DNA of 37,979 bases from Caldifarciminota bacterium (GCA_023129235.1 JAGMCN010000059.1:1-37979); one strand, 5' to 3'. Shown: positions 1 through 8,818, counted from the stretch's first letter. Program-made: numbers and translations. Notes: generated by a model not told the origin, from the sequence alone.

Positions 1-426
1 ATTCCCATTCGTATAAATTCCAAAATATCCATGTGCTAATAACTCTAGAATAGCTGACTTTAAATATTTCCCCCTATCCGAAAGTCTGTGTATTGCAATT
101 AAATAATTCTCAAGCTGATCTGCAAATGCTTGGTAAGGTTCCTTTTCTAAAACAGGTTCAGAAAAAACTTCAATAGAAAAACCCGAGTTTGTAATCTCTT
201 CTATAAACGCATCTATAAGATACGCAAGAGGATTATAAGTCTCGGGAACATAATTAGACAGCGCACTTACTAAATCAACTTCAGGGAAAGTCATTTTTTT
301 AACCAAAGAAATTTCCTTCCCAAATAGATAGAAACTTAAATTCTTCTCTGTAACATTAAGAAATTTAGTATGCGAAACCTGCGCAGCTAAAACTCTTTGA
401 AATAATGGATCATATTGACTTACCAT
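1..426 (-). CDS. N-terminal part of a probable portal protein (cut by the window edge)
   Basis: An ATG at 426 opens a frame of 142 codons with no stop, so the gene continues past the left edge. It starts 5 bp after the large terminase stop, the usual place for a portal gene. The visible part (MVSQYDPLFQRVLAAQ...) looks soluble and mixed alpha/beta, with a stretch like YNPLAYLIDAFIEEI. Portal is inferred mainly from gene order (small terminase, large terminase, next gene); I see no motif in the fragment that proves it. A head-assembly or other structural protein is the alternative. Confidence 0.55.
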   Translation of the reverse strand, partial: MVSQYDPLFQRVLAAQVSHTKFLNVTEKNLSFYLFGKEISLVKKMTFPEVDLVSALSNYVPETYNPLAYLIDAFIEEITNSGFSIEVFSEPVLEKEPYQAFADQLENYLIAIHRLSDRGKYLKSAILELLAHGYFGIYTNGN

Positions 427-431
427 ATTAT

Positions 432-2096
432 TTAGTACGGCTTGGGAGGGATAACTATTGTATCTTTACTCCCAAGAATTTTACGAAGATTCTTCTCATA
501 ATCGGCCCTAATCCAATCTGGCGAACCTACAGATGGACGAACTGCCGATGAAGTTGGAGACCCAACAATTGATATGGGTGCCATTTGCTTTGGGAAGATA
601 ACTTCCGATGCCGTTACAAAATAATTAAGAGCGTGAGCAAAATCATCCATAGATATAGTTTGATATACTTTCTGCTTTCGTCCAAATCTATCTTGAAAAT
701 CAGGGACTAAGTTTTTTAAATGTGTTAGTAATTGATCTCCTCCGGTCATCAATTCATAAAACTTTACTGAGCCATTCCTTATTCTATCATACATACTATC
801 TAATGATTCAGTTCTTTCTAAATTTATAATCTTTGTTTTATTATCAATCTCCTTAAATCCTTTAGACTTTCGAGCAATATTCCAACTACGTTGGTTGATT
901 AAATAAAATCTAATATCTTTAAATTTTTCTTGAAGCTTCGCTGCAAAATGTTGATCTGGAAACATATCCATACAAATCGCATCTGGTTTCAATATCCCGA
1001 TAGCCTTCTCAAAATCTCTAGCATTATGAAACATTATAGCTTTCGTCACTACAGATTGTTCTGGATTTGCAAATCCTATTATCATATGAAAATTGTTTCC
1101 TTGATCAATTCCTAAACAAACTTTACTTCTTTTATAATTCTGAAAGTCAGTCTGTGACATTAAAGCTGCTTTGAAATCAGCTAGGTTAAACTGCATTGTC
1201 TTTTCAAGATAAGGAATACCAAGTGAAAAATTGTAAAAATGCTTTGGCTTTTCACTATGAAATGCCTTTATTAATTTTTCTGCTTTTATCCACGGAGCCA
1301 TTAAACGATTAAAGGAATAACCATGAATCTCTCGACCTGGATTCCTCGGAATCCATAAGCCTTTTCGTCTATCATCATCGGATAAATCCTTTCGGCAATG
1401 CCGACACACGAAGGTCTTTTTTTGAAAACTAACATTCACAGGCCACTGTAGAGTCTGTCTTTCTTTACAAGCTGGGCATTCAATATGCCATTCACGCTGA
1501 TCCGATTCATCCCAAAGATTAGATATTCCATAGTTTGGTAAAGTAGGAGTCCCAATCCAGTAAATAATATCTAATGATTTAGCTCCCTCTAATCTTTCTT
1601 CATACATCTTTCTTACGTCTGGCTTCTGAAAATCTAACTCATCTACTACTAATATATCAGCATCGATAGTTTGGGCTCTAGTCTGACTCCAGGATCCTCG
1701 AAAAAAATAATGCGAGTTATCAATTCTTTTGAGGACACTTGAGAATACTTGGCGTCTCGAGAATGGATCTTTTGAGACCTTATCTCTTAAACCAGATGAC
1801 ATTGCAATCAAAGGATCAACCTTAGAAAGAACAAAATCTTTTACATCTGTCGCCGTCGGCAATGTATAAATAATTGAAATATTCTTTTGGCAACCATGAT
1901 ATAAAACTTTAAGTAGAGTAGTAAATGAAACACCAACTTGAGTACACTTTCTAATAACAATTCTCTGGGCCGGATCTATAAGATAGTCCCATAGAAAACC
2001 ATGATCTCGAAACTCAAGAGGTGCATTCTTATTTGTTCTTATCTCGCAGTCTTTTATCCACTCCACTATCTTCAATTTTTGGGGATCCTTTTGCAT
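432..2096 (-). CDS. terL: Phage terminase large subunit, GpA-like
   Basis: DNA-packaging motor: an ATPase that drives genome translocation into the prohead and a nuclease that cuts concatemers. With the ATG at 2096 the protein is 554 aa. A deviant Walker A (KCTQVGVS, about 50-57) is followed by Walker B (ILVVDELD, about 148-155). A zinc-binding insertion has C207-x2-C210 and C231-x2-C234, as in lambda GpA-type terminases. The C-terminal RNase H-like nuclease shows D331 in LGIDQG, D377 in CMDMFPD and D484/D485 in MDDFAHALNY. A TTG ten codons upstream (2126) could also start it. It overlaps the small-subunit candidate by 68 bp. The family assignment is firm; GpA rather than another class rests on the zinc motif. 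Confidence 0.93.
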   Translation of the reverse strand: MQKDPQKLKIVEWIKDCEIRTNKNAPLEFRDHGFLWDYLIDPAQRIVIRKCTQVGVSFTTLLKVLYHGCQKNISIIYTLPTATDVKDFVLSKVDPLIAMSSGLRDKVSKDPFSRRQVFSSVLKRIDNSHYFFRGSWSQTRAQTIDADILVVDELDFQKPDVRKMYEERLEGAKSLDIIYWIGTPTLPNYGISNLWDESDQREWHIECPACKERQTLQWPVNVSFQKKTFVCRHCRKDLSDDDRRKGLWIPRNPGREIHGYSFNRLMAPWIKAEKLIKAFHSEKPKHFYNFSLGIPYLEKTMQFNLADFKAALMSQTDFQNYKRSKVCLGIDQGNNFHMIIGFANPEQSVVTKAIMFHNARDFEKAIGILKPDAICMDMFPDQHFAAKLQEKFKDIRFYLINQRSWNIARKSKGFKEIDNKTKIINLERTESLDSMYDRIRNGSVKFYELMTGGDQLLTHLKNLVPDFQDRFGRKQKVYQTISMDDFAHALNYFVTASEVIFPKQMAPISIVGSPTSSAVRPSVGSPDWIRADYEKNLRKILGSKDTIVIPPKPY

Positions 2097-2580
2097 CTTC
2101 AAGTTGAGGTAAAGACTTATAACCAAAGTGATCTTTGATATCTTTAATTTTAGTCGGTGTAATATTTGCTTGTTTTAAACTTTCAGCTCCTACTACATTA
2201 AGAAGAATATTAACTAATCCTGAAGATACTTTTTTCTTGCCGGGCGCAGCTCCTACAAACTTCAAGAATTCTTTAACAATCAAATCATCACTAGCATCTC
2301 CTAATCTATTCTCGAATTCAGCTTTAAGACTTTTATAAATATCTGGCAAATCTCTTATCCTTTGAATCTGAAAATCAAACATCTTAGCATTTAAATGATT
2401 TTGAAGACGCTGTGTAAAAATTGGATTATTAATAATCCTATCTATCAAAGCCTCCGTTAACTTAAGTTCCTCCCTAATTTCGGCTAAGCTTTTACCTTCT
2501 ATTACTTTCTCATAAATCTTTTTGTTTCTACCTGAATGCCAATACCGCGTCTCTTCAGATTGTTCAGTTATCTTAGTCAT
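2029..2580 (-). CDS. Probable terminase small subunit
   Basis: 183 aa. A helix-turn-helix-like segment lies near residues 29-51 (GKSLAEIREELKLTEALIDR), followed by a helical, charged middle and a basic C-terminus. This fits the DNA-recognition subunit that hands phage DNA to the large terminase. It sits immediately upstream of terL and overlaps it. A plausible ribosome site (AAGAGG) lies 5 nt before the ATG at 2580. The function is inferred from position, size and the HTH; small terminases diverge strongly and I cannot match a named family. Confidence 0.6.
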   Translation of the reverse strand: MTKITEQSEETRYWHSGRNKKIYEKVIEGKSLAEIREELKLTEALIDRIINNPIFTQRLQNHLNAKMFDFQIQRIRDLPDIYKSLKAEFENRLGDASDDLIVKEFLKFVGAAPGKKKVSSGLVNILLNVVGAESLKQANITPTKIKDIKDHFGYKSLPQLEDAKGSPKIEDSGVDKRLRDKNK

Positions 2581-2582
2581 GA

Positions 2583-2822
2583 TTACCTCTTAAACAATTT
2601 AAGTGATCGAAAAATATCTTCCAAAATAAAACTCCCAATCAAAAGCCCTAAGACTTTAAGACTAAAGGGAGCAGGAAGATATACAACAAGAATAAACAAA
2701 ACCAAAAAACAAACAAAAAATAGAAGTGGAATCAAAAGAAATGACCACTCTTTCCCCTCCGGAATTTTTGGTTCTTGAGGTAACGTAGGTATTATTTTAA
2801 TATCATCTGGTAACTTAGGCAT
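2583..2822 (-). CDS. Small membrane protein, two transmembrane segments
   Basis: 79 aa. Residues about 28-50 (FLLIPLLFFVCFLVLFILVV) and 53-70 are hydrophobic, with a proline-rich N-terminus before them and a basic tail after. It ends 3 bp before the terminase small-subunit candidate and has its own good promoter just upstream. A holin-like role is possible, but better holin candidates lie near 31-34 kb. Function unknown. Confidence 0.6.
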   Translation of the reverse strand: MPKLPDDIKIIPTLPQEPKIPEGKEWSFLLIPLLFFVCFLVLFILVVYLPAPFSLKVLGLLIGSFILEDIFRSLKLFKR

Positions 2823-2834
2823 GTTCTTACTCTA

Positions 2835-2863
2835 AACATATAAAGAAAAAAGACCCTTGTCAA
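2835..2863 (-). promoter_or_regulatory. Housekeeping-type promoter before the packaging genes
   Basis: On the minus strand TTGACA (2863-2858), a 17-nt spacer, then TATGTT (2840-2835). The predicted start near 2828 leaves only about six nucleotides before the ATG at 2822. It lies inside the short gap between two genes and could drive 2822 through the terminase genes. Confidence 0.6.
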
Positions 2864-3133
2864 CTACAGAGTCTTAATTTTTCCATCAATTACCCGCTTC
2901 AAATATTCATCCGTAGTAGTATCAATCAGCCACGCTATCTTATGTCCCTTTCTAGCTAGCTCAGCATACTTACTTTTCTTCTCCGGATTTTGTTCAATAA
3001 ATAAATATCTGCCTAGCTTATAATATCTCAAGCCACTAGAAGTTGTTTTTAAAACAACAGTCCCTTGAGGTAAGCGGACTTCATTATTAGCAAATAAATT
3101 TTTAAATAAAATTAAGATAATACTATTAGTCAT
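2864..3133 (-). CDS. Hypothetical protein, 89 aa
   Basis: I do not recognise this protein. The N-terminal 15 residues are hydrophobic (IILILFKNLF), then come strand-like segments and a basic helix; a stretch reads HKIAWLIDTTTDEYLKRVID. It follows a terminator and so probably has its own promoter. About 25 nt upstream of the ATG is AACCTCGCAG, which resembles the core of the leader element seen three times at 15-16 kb. Confidence 0.55.
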   Translation of the reverse strand: MTNSIILILFKNLFANNEVRLPQGTVVLKTTSSGLRYYKLGRYLFIEQNPEKKSKYAELARKGHKIAWLIDTTTDEYLKRVIDGKIKTL

Positions 3134-3191
3134 AGTTTGAAAATTTAATTTAGTCTGCGAGGTTGTTTTAAAGTTATTGTTTCATGTCTAA

Positions 3192-3222
3192 GAAAAAAAA
3201 GCAAGACCTAAACGTCTTGCTT
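3192..3222 (-). terminator. Intrinsic terminator
   Basis: A perfect 9-bp stem (AAGCAAGAC with GTCTTGCTT) around a 6-nt loop, followed on the minus strand by a run of T. It sits 28 bp after the stop of the gene at 3251-4036 and ends the operon that includes the VWA peptidase and the MoxR ATPase. Confidence 0.88.
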
Positions 3223-3250
3223 AATTTTCCCGATTCCACAAGGATTGAAT

Positions 3251-4036
3251 CTAATGAACTGATTCTTTAATCTTTAGATAAGTTTTGAAACCTTGATTAC
3301 AATCTTGAATATCTTTCATAAATTCTTTATAATTCTTTTCTAACTCTTGCGTACTCTTTTTAAGAGTAAGAAAAGCTTTATAATACATAGGAAGATTCTT
3401 AATTATTTCTTGAAGCATTCTGTAAGAAGAATACTCATTAATTCTTTTTACACTAGACCAACAATCCCAAGCTTTACTATTCCGAGAATCTGAAATGGTA
3501 CGGAAGATCTTAATAGTTCTTCTTAGAAACTCAAAATAAACTTTTAATTTTTCTTGATTAATCAGTTTATAATTTTTTAAGACTGAAAATTCTATCAAGT
3601 CTTTAACTTCTCCCATTCTAATTTCAAGGTCTCCGCTTTTTAACACTTTTCCTTTACCTTTATCAACACCTTGAATCTTCCCTAGATAATTAAGAGCTCT
3701 CCATTCACGTGGATATTTTATTCCATAGACAGAACTTAAATTGTAATGAAGTCTTATAGTATCCTCAGCCACTGGGATTCTGACTATTCGATCACTTAAA
3801 ATTATACTTCTTTCCAACAAGTGAAGTTCGTCCATAATTTCTGAACATAATTCAAACTTATCCTTAGAAAAGAAATTTTCTTTTTCTTTTCCTTTTACCA
3901 GCCCAAACTTTCTCGTAATTTTATTAACTAACCTTACCTTAAGAATATCTTTCTTTTTATCTAATCTTTCTATTTCTTTCCTCACGAATTTAATTTCCTG
4001 AAGAGCCTTTAAAAGAACTTGTATTTGCCTCTTCAT
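3251..4036 (-). CDS. Coiled-coil protein in the MoxR/VWA operon
   Basis: 261 aa, lysine- and glutamate-rich. The N-terminal 45 residues (KALQEIKFVRKEIERLDKKK) and the C-terminal 60 look like coiled coils around a middle with some beta content. It shares a 4-bp ATG/TGA overlap with the gene before it, which suggests translational coupling. Its neighbour at 4033-4869 has the same general plan, so the two may be distant partners or paralogues. Confidence 0.6.
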   Translation of the reverse strand: MKRQIQVLLKALQEIKFVRKEIERLDKKKDILKVRLVNKITRKFGLVKGKEKENFFSKDKFELCSEIMDELHLLERSIILSDRIVRIPVAEDTIRLHYNLSSVYGIKYPREWRALNYLGKIQGVDKGKGKVLKSGDLEIRMGEVKDLIEFSVLKNYKLINQEKLKVYFEFLRRTIKIFRTISDSRNSKAWDCWSSVKRINEYSSYRMLQEIIKNLPMYYKAFLTLKKSTQELEKNYKEFMKDIQDCNQGFKTYLKIKESVH

Positions 4037-4869
4037 TGCATTAACTTCTGCATTACCCTATAAGGTTTATTAAAATCCTTAAGGTCTGCTAAAAGTTCTT
4101 TTAATTGCTTTACAAACTCTCGTTTTCTTTCTTCTAATTTTAGAAGTTTCTTATGAATTATTCCCCAATTCTTTGCACACTCTTCCTGGATTTCTAATTC
4201 AGGAGGAGAACCATAACCTCTTTCTGTTTCAAAATCTTTAAAACTATCAGACTCCCATGCATCTGGATCCTTTTTATCTCCTTTCCCTTTTCTTTTTCTA
4301 TCAATAGCAAAACCTGTATCATCCTCAACTGTAATGCTTAAATCTTTATTTACTGCATGTTGAGAAGTATCTTCTCCTGTATCTGGTCCATAATAACCAT
4401 GTTTATAAAAACGAAGAAAACCTTCTAGTTTTTTAGATATTTCAGATAACCGTTTTAAACTATTCCTAAAGTATTCCAATCGTTCTTGATTTATCTTTGG
4501 ATTCTCTTTCAAAGACGATAAGTCAATTTCATGTGCTTCTCTTTTAAATTTTAAACTATCTTTTATTGAATGAGAAAGAAACCAAGTCCAAGCTACATCT
4601 GATTCATACGGTCGTTTTAAACCAGGATTCCTAGTCAAAACTACTTCCTTTTTCCATCCCGTCTTGGCTGGAAAACATATCCTTGTAGATTTATGAATTA
4701 AACTCGAGGAAAGTAAAAGATCAAGTTCTTGATCTACATCTACTGCTAAACTTCTAATAGAATCTTTTACTAAACAAGGATAAGTTCTTTTCAAAACAGA
4801 ATCAAAAGCCCTAGATTTTGTATCCAGGGCTCGTTTTGTTTTAACTAATTCTTGTATGGTTTTAATCAT
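4033..4869 (-). CDS. Charged helical protein in the MoxR/VWA operon
   Basis: 278 aa. Helical ends flank an acidic, probably disordered section near residues 175-230 (GDKKDPDAWESDSF). The C-terminal 50 residues form a likely coiled coil. It starts one base after the stop of the VWA metallopeptidase gene and overlaps the next gene by 4 bp, so all three are probably made together. It could be a client or scaffold of the ATPase/VWA pair; that is inference. Confidence 0.6.
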   Translation of the reverse strand: MIKTIQELVKTKRALDTKSRAFDSVLKRTYPCLVKDSIRSLAVDVDQELDLLLSSSLIHKSTRICFPAKTGWKKEVVLTRNPGLKRPYESDVAWTWFLSHSIKDSLKFKREAHEIDLSSLKENPKINQERLEYFRNSLKRLSEISKKLEGFLRFYKHGYYGPDTGEDTSQHAVNKDLSITVEDDTGFAIDRKRKGKGDKKDPDAWESDSFKDFETERGYGSPPELEIQEECAKNWGIIHKKLLKLEERKREFVKQLKELLADLKDFNKPYRVMQKLMQ

Positions 4870-4870
4870 T

Positions 4871-6088
4871 TTAATTTCTTAACTTGACAATTCGACCAAA
4901 CGGCCACCTGATATCGTTTGATCTAGTTACCCAGTAAGTTTTATACATTGGTTCTTTAGATGGAAAATCTCCATACCCATCCGTGAAGAATACTAAACAG
5001 TCAATAGAGTCTACAAACTTATCCTTGATTGTTTTAAAGACCGGTCTGAAATCAGTACCTCCTCCACCTTTTGGTTTAAGAGCTTTTAACTTTCTCTGGT
5101 TTTCAGCACTTACTTCTATCCAGTCATAAACTTGAGTATCAATCCAACATATCCAGAACTTAAAAGATTTAAAAGTTCTTGCAAGTCCAAACACTTCTGA
5201 TATAGCTTTTGTTATATCATCTTTTGACATTGATCCTGAAGTATCAATAGCAACCACAGCTTTGATAGATCGATTCTTAATGCTTCCAGGAAAAAAGAAG
5301 GGAAGGTATTTCTTACTGGGTCTTCTCCAGGTTCTCTGCTTTTCAAGTCTAGCTAATCTTTGTCTAATGATTTGATACCAAGGGAGTTCAGGATATTCTA
5401 GTTCTCCTAATTCTCTCAAAAGGCCAGCTGGAACATTTCCTTTCTGTTGCTGATTCGCAGCATCTATTCGTTCTTTCCATTCTCTAGCTAATGCCTGAAT
5501 CTCCTCAGACGTTTTTGGTTTTTCTGTTTTCCCTCCTTTAATTAAGTCTTTAACAAGCCTTTCTATTATTTTCTTCCATGAAGGAGGAAGATTTTCAATA
5601 TCAACCTCGAGTCGTCCTCCTGATAACATTTTAAATGTAAACTTAGGAGATTTCTGATATAGTTCTTGATAAATTTGTTCTGTTGTTTTATCTCCAATAT
5701 CTTTAATCCGAATAGGACCAATCTGAATTCCGTCATAATCCGGTATTAATCCTCCTTTTGGAAGTTCAATTCCATTCGTATTTCTTATTTCCTCATTTAC
5801 TTTAATATCTGCAGCAATATTCCATAGAACCATATTTCTATCTTGGATTCTAAATGGATGCTGAAAAGCTAAATGCATAATCTCATGACAAACCAGTCCT
5901 CTTAATTCTATATCATTCAAACCATGAATATAACTTTCGTTAAAGTAGAAATTTCCTTGTTCATCTATAGCTGCGGAAGGAACACTATCTGTTTTTATTA
6001 CATTAAGATAACAAGCTAGTTGTCCAAACCATGGCTGAAAGATTAACAAATTTACTTTTGCTTTTACAATTCTTTCTTCTTCAGTCAT
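4871..6088 (-). CDS. VWA-like protein with an N-terminal zinc-metallopeptidase domain (DUF2201 type)
   Basis: 405 aa, two domains. The N-terminal half carries H68-E-x-x-H72 (CHEIMHLAFQH), a zinc-metallopeptidase signature. The C-terminal half is a von Willebrand A-like domain with the MIDAS motif DTSGS (282-286), GGGGTDF (341-347) and FFTDGYGD (368-375). This layout matches the putative metallopeptidase/VWA family that is usually paired with a MoxR AAA+ ATPase, and such an ATPase is encoded four genes upstream (6822-7931). Such pairs are thought to remodel or mature protein complexes; the target here is unknown. Confidence 0.85.
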   Translation of the reverse strand: MTEEERIVKAKVNLLIFQPWFGQLACYLNVIKTDSVPSAAIDEQGNFYFNESYIHGLNDIELRGLVCHEIMHLAFQHPFRIQDRNMVLWNIAADIKVNEEIRNTNGIELPKGGLIPDYDGIQIGPIRIKDIGDKTTEQIYQELYQKSPKFTFKMLSGGRLEVDIENLPPSWKKIIERLVKDLIKGGKTEKPKTSEEIQALAREWKERIDAANQQQKGNVPAGLLRELGELEYPELPWYQIIRQRLARLEKQRTWRRPSKKYLPFFFPGSIKNRSIKAVVAIDTSGSMSKDDITKAISEVFGLARTFKSFKFWICWIDTQVYDWIEVSAENQRKLKALKPKGGGGTDFRPVFKTIKDKFVDSIDCLVFFTDGYGDFPSKEPMYKTYWVTRSNDIRWPFGRIVKLRN

Positions 6089-6089
6089 A

Positions 6090-6302
6090 TTAATAATTTA
6101 GTTTATCGGATTCATCACATTTGAATTTCGGCCTTTCTTCTCCTAAAACATAATACAATGAATCAAGAATTGAAGTTGCCTCTAATTGCATTAAAGCTCT
6201 AGGAGCATTTATTTGAACAGTTGCTGGATAACAATCAAGAACATGCCAATAGCTTTTAGTTACCTTTTTAATTCTTTCTCTTACTTCTTTTTCTTCAATC
6301 AT
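6090..6302 (-). CDS. Hypothetical protein, 70 aa
   Basis: A small helical protein I do not recognise. The motif QINAPRALMQLEATSILDSL is its most structured part. It lies between the ATPase and VWA peptidase genes, 1 bp from the latter, and overlaps the gene before it by 8 bp, so it may be an accessory subunit of that system. Confidence 0.55.
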   Translation of the reverse strand: MIEEKEVRERIKKVTKSYWHVLDCYPATVQINAPRALMQLEATSILDSLYYVLGEERPKFKCDESDKLNY

Positions 6303-6492
6303 ATTTTTTTACTATTTCAGTTAGACTTTTTGGGATAGTCCAGAAAGAGGAAACATGTCTCCAACTTCCTGGTCTATCTTCATCTTGTCTAACATAAATT
6401 AATTCGTTCTTATCAAAGCAACCAAACTTCTTTAGCATCCTAATTCTTAACATTTTTCTTTTGAGCATTTCTTTCTTTCTTTCTAATCTCAT
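6295..6492 (-). CDS. Hypothetical basic protein, 65 aa
   Basis: The very basic N-terminus (MRLERKKEMLKRKMLRIRML) is followed by a compact WRHVSSFWTIP segment. It overlaps the gene before it by 53 bp and the next by 8 bp. The N-terminal part may be an overlap artefact and translation could begin at a later Met. Function unknown. Confidence 0.4.
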   Translation of the reverse strand: MRLERKKEMLKRKMLRIRMLKKFGCFDKNELIYVRQDEDRPGSWRHVSSFWTIPKSLTEIVKKYD

Positions 6493-6832
6493 CCCAACAA
6501 CCTTTACAATACTTAGGATGAGTTTTGTAATAAGTTACATGAAGCCCGCCTTTGGCTCTCAATTTTTCTATTCTATCTCTATTAGTAAGAAGAATAGTAC
6601 AGACTCTACATCGTTTTTTTGAACACGCATTACAAAGCCACGTTTGTTTTCCGACCGGTCTAAACCCTCGTGCTTTCCATCGGTAAACTTGAACAGGCTT
6701 CTTTTCGTAAATAATTGTTACCTTTTCTATTCTAGCTATTTCTATTCTTTCACATTGGTAACATTCTATTTTCTTCTCTAATATCTTAGGCTTCTTTTGA
6801 TTACCATCAAGCCTCATATCTTTAAACCTCAT
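6440..6832 (-). CDS. Small protein with four CxxC pairs (zinc-binding)
   Basis: 130 aa with cysteines at 24/27, 67/70, 75/78 and 109/112, enough for two zinc sites. The rest is basic, which fits nucleic-acid binding. It overlaps the MoxR gene by 11 bp. No named family is recognised; it resembles zinc-ribbon proteins of phage operons only in general layout. Confidence 0.65.
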   Translation of the reverse strand: MRFKDMRLDGNQKKPKILEKKIECYQCERIEIARIEKVTIIYEKKPVQVYRWKARGFRPVGKQTWLCNACSKKRCRVCTILLTNRDRIEKLRAKGGLHVTYYKTHPKYCKGCWDEIRKKERNAQKKNVKN

Positions 6833-7931
6833 CTATATAAACACCTAGCTTTTTGAAAAGCTGTTCAAAATTCTTAAGAGCAACCAATTCTTTTGTTCTT
6901 TTCTTCAAAATCATTTTCAAAAATGCCACCGAAAATTCTGGAGGTAGTTCATGTGCTACTTCTGCTACCTTCTCTGGAACTAATTTCTTATCTTTCTTAA
7001 ACCAAAAGGATGCCAGTGTAGATATTATCGCGTAGAATAAAGATGCTTTTTCAGATGATTGTTTAATTTTTTCAATAGCTTCTTTAGGATGTGCTAAAAA
7101 TTTAACCATATCTAACTTACCGGTTAATTTTACATAAGCAATAAACCTTGAAGCTACTTCCGGACTTACACAAGATCCGACCAGGTCTTGAATCAAAAGA
7201 TTATCTTTGAGTCCTTTTATTAAATGACTCGCATTCTCCCACTGTCTTGGAAAAGGATTTGCTTTTCTGTCTAACAATCTTTCATCCCACTTTCCCTGTG
7301 GCCACAAGTCCTCAGGAAAGTTCTTTAGATAACCAACAATTCTTGGATCATCATCATGTTCCAGAAGATAATTAATAATCTCATTCAATTCAGGTTCAAG
7401 TTGTAAGTGACAAAACCTACTTAACAAAGCCAAAGAAGTTGTATGAACCCCACAGTAATCTTGTTCTGAATTGGAAGCAGCTACTCTCCAAAACTTTTCT
7501 TTATTATCCTTATCAAGAACAGGAGGTAAGTTTGAAATTCTACCCTCCAAGATATAAGAATACATAGCTGCTCTTACAGTCTCATCAGCCAAATTCATTT
7601 CATCAAAGAATATTATTCCTTGACCTTCTCTAGGCAATTCCTCTGTAGGAAAGAATCGAGTAATCTTAACTTCATCTCCAGAAATTTGAGGCATACCTCT
7701 TAAATCTGGAGCATCGTATTGACTCATTGTTATTACTTTCAAAGTAAAGAACTTCTTACCAAACCGGTCTTCGGAATAATCCAAACCTAAGTCTTGTGCT
7801 CTAGCTTTAGCAAATTGCCTAAGCACAGAAGTCTTACCAGAACTAGGTCGACCCCAAAGGTAAAGAGGTTTCTTTAATCTCCAAAAATAAAATAACAATT
7901 GTTGAAGACGTCCTATATTTACTATGTGCAT
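6822..7931 (-). CDS. MoxR-type AAA+ ATPase
   Basis: 369 aa. Walker A is GRPSSGKTS (27-35), Walker B is IIFFDEMN (106-113), and a sensor-1 asparagine sits in AASNSEQD (N154). The arrangement matches the MoxR family of AAA+ chaperone-like ATPases, which work with VWA-domain partners, here the gene at 4871-6088. The C-terminal 150 residues are helical, as in the family lid domain. The ATG at 7931 has only an A-rich leader. MoxR is favoured over other AAA+ classes because of the VWA partner. Confidence 0.85.
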   Translation of the reverse strand: MHIVNIGRLQQLLFYFWRLKKPLYLWGRPSSGKTSVLRQFAKARAQDLGLDYSEDRFGKKFFTLKVITMSQYDAPDLRGMPQISGDEVKITRFFPTEELPREGQGIIFFDEMNLADETVRAAMYSYILEGRISNLPPVLDKDNKEKFWRVAASNSEQDYCGVHTTSLALLSRFCHLQLEPELNEIINYLLEHDDDPRIVGYLKNFPEDLWPQGKWDERLLDRKANPFPRQWENASHLIKGLKDNLLIQDLVGSCVSPEVASRFIAYVKLTGKLDMVKFLAHPKEAIEKIKQSSEKASLFYAIISTLASFWFKKDKKLVPEKVAEVAHELPPEFSVAFLKMILKKRTKELVALKNFEQLFKKLGVYIDEV

Positions 7932-7994
7932 ATTTTTTATTTGTTATTAGTTTTATTACAACCTTTAAAAAAAGGTAGCGGACCCACTTAAGAT

Positions 7995-8261
7995 TCACCG
8001 CTCATTTTCTAGCATTAACATAATTCCTACAAGTACTCCTTCTTCAAAACTCTTCATCTTTACATTCTTAGTCTTGCTTGTTTCCTTAGCAATCCATTTC
8101 ATAAGACATGCTACATGACAATAAAGACTACCATGATTTCTAAAAGCAGCTGCTCGAAATACTACCTGCAGTTGCTTCTTTTTCATATCTTTCTTGCAGA
8201 TACAACATTTATTAAAATGTCTAGTTGATTTTCTCCGAAACACTAATTCACATACGTTCAT
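7995..8261 (-). CDS. Small Cys/His-rich zinc-finger protein
   Basis: 88 aa. Ligand candidates are C19 or C20, C23, H43, C48, H49 and C52 (CCICKKD...HGSLYCHVACLMKW), giving a C2HC-like finger. The basic N-terminus suggests nucleic-acid binding. It overlaps the gene before it by 14 bp. Function unknown. Confidence 0.6.
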   Translation of the reverse strand: MNVCELVFRRKSTRHFNKCCICKKDMKKKQLQVVFRAAAFRNHGSLYCHVACLMKWIAKETSKTKNVKMKSFEEGVLVGIMLMLENER

Positions 8262-8505
8262 CTTTTTGCTTAACAGCTTTTAATCTTTCTTGCAATATTT
8301 TTTCCATTGCATTTAATTGCCAGTCCTCAAGTTCAGTTAAAGAGTTTATATTAAACAAATTCTTCCAATATTTCTTAACCTTTCTCGCATTCATCCAATC
8401 ATCATGCCCTTTTGCTTTAGCTATTTGTCTAAACAAAATGTGGATAGGTGCATATCGATTTCCTTTTCTTTCAACGTCCATTTCTTTTTTACTGAATTTA
8501 ATCAT
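8248..8505 (-). CDS. Small helical protein, possibly GemA/DUF1018-like
   Basis: 85 aa, all helical by eye. The pattern APIHILFRQIAKAKGHDDWM followed by SLTELEDWQLNAMEKIL recalls the compact DNA-associated domain seen in GemA-like and similar small phage proteins. The likeness is a recollection of pattern, not a measured match. It overlaps both neighbours by 4-14 bp. Confidence 0.55.
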   Translation of the reverse strand: MIKFSKKEMDVERKGNRYAPIHILFRQIAKAKGHDDWMNARKVKKYWKNLFNINSLTELEDWQLNAMEKILQERLKAVKQKDERM

Positions 8506-8807
8506 TTTCGTTTTAATAAATCTAACATCTTTTTATTCTTAAAGTATTTTAGAATTCTTTTATTCGCACTCTTCGGATATACATAGCCACAGGATAAACA
8601 CCAGAACCCTTTTAAGTTTTTATTCTTTACCAAATCTTCTAAAGAAATATTCCGAAAATATCCAGGGTATCTTGGTTTAGCTCCACGATAAAAAAAACGA
8701 GCTAGGTAATCATAACTATAATTGAATTCTGCACTTATCACTGTGGCTATTCCTATTCTTGTAAAACATCTTGCTTTGCAATTCGGGCATCTCAAAAATG
8801 TTTTCAT
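8502..8807 (-). CDS. Zinc-ribbon protein, 101 aa
   Basis: C7-x2-C10 (CPNC) and C70-x2-C73 (CLSC) form a zinc ribbon split by about 60 residues, with a basic C-terminus (SANKRILKYFKNKK). Its stop overlaps the next gene's ATG by 4 bp. It probably binds nucleic acid; the role is unknown. Confidence 0.6.
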   Translation of the reverse strand: MKTFLRCPNCKARCFTRIGIATVISAEFNYSYDYLARFFYRGAKPRYPGYFRNISLEDLVKNKNLKGFWCLSCGYVYPKSANKRILKYFKNKKMLDLLKRK

Positions 8808-8818
8808 AAGATCTAGAT

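Noticed and set aside
1735-2126. TTG start for the large terminase
   Set aside because: The ATG at 2096 needs less overlap with the upstream gene. Neither start has a strong ribosome site.
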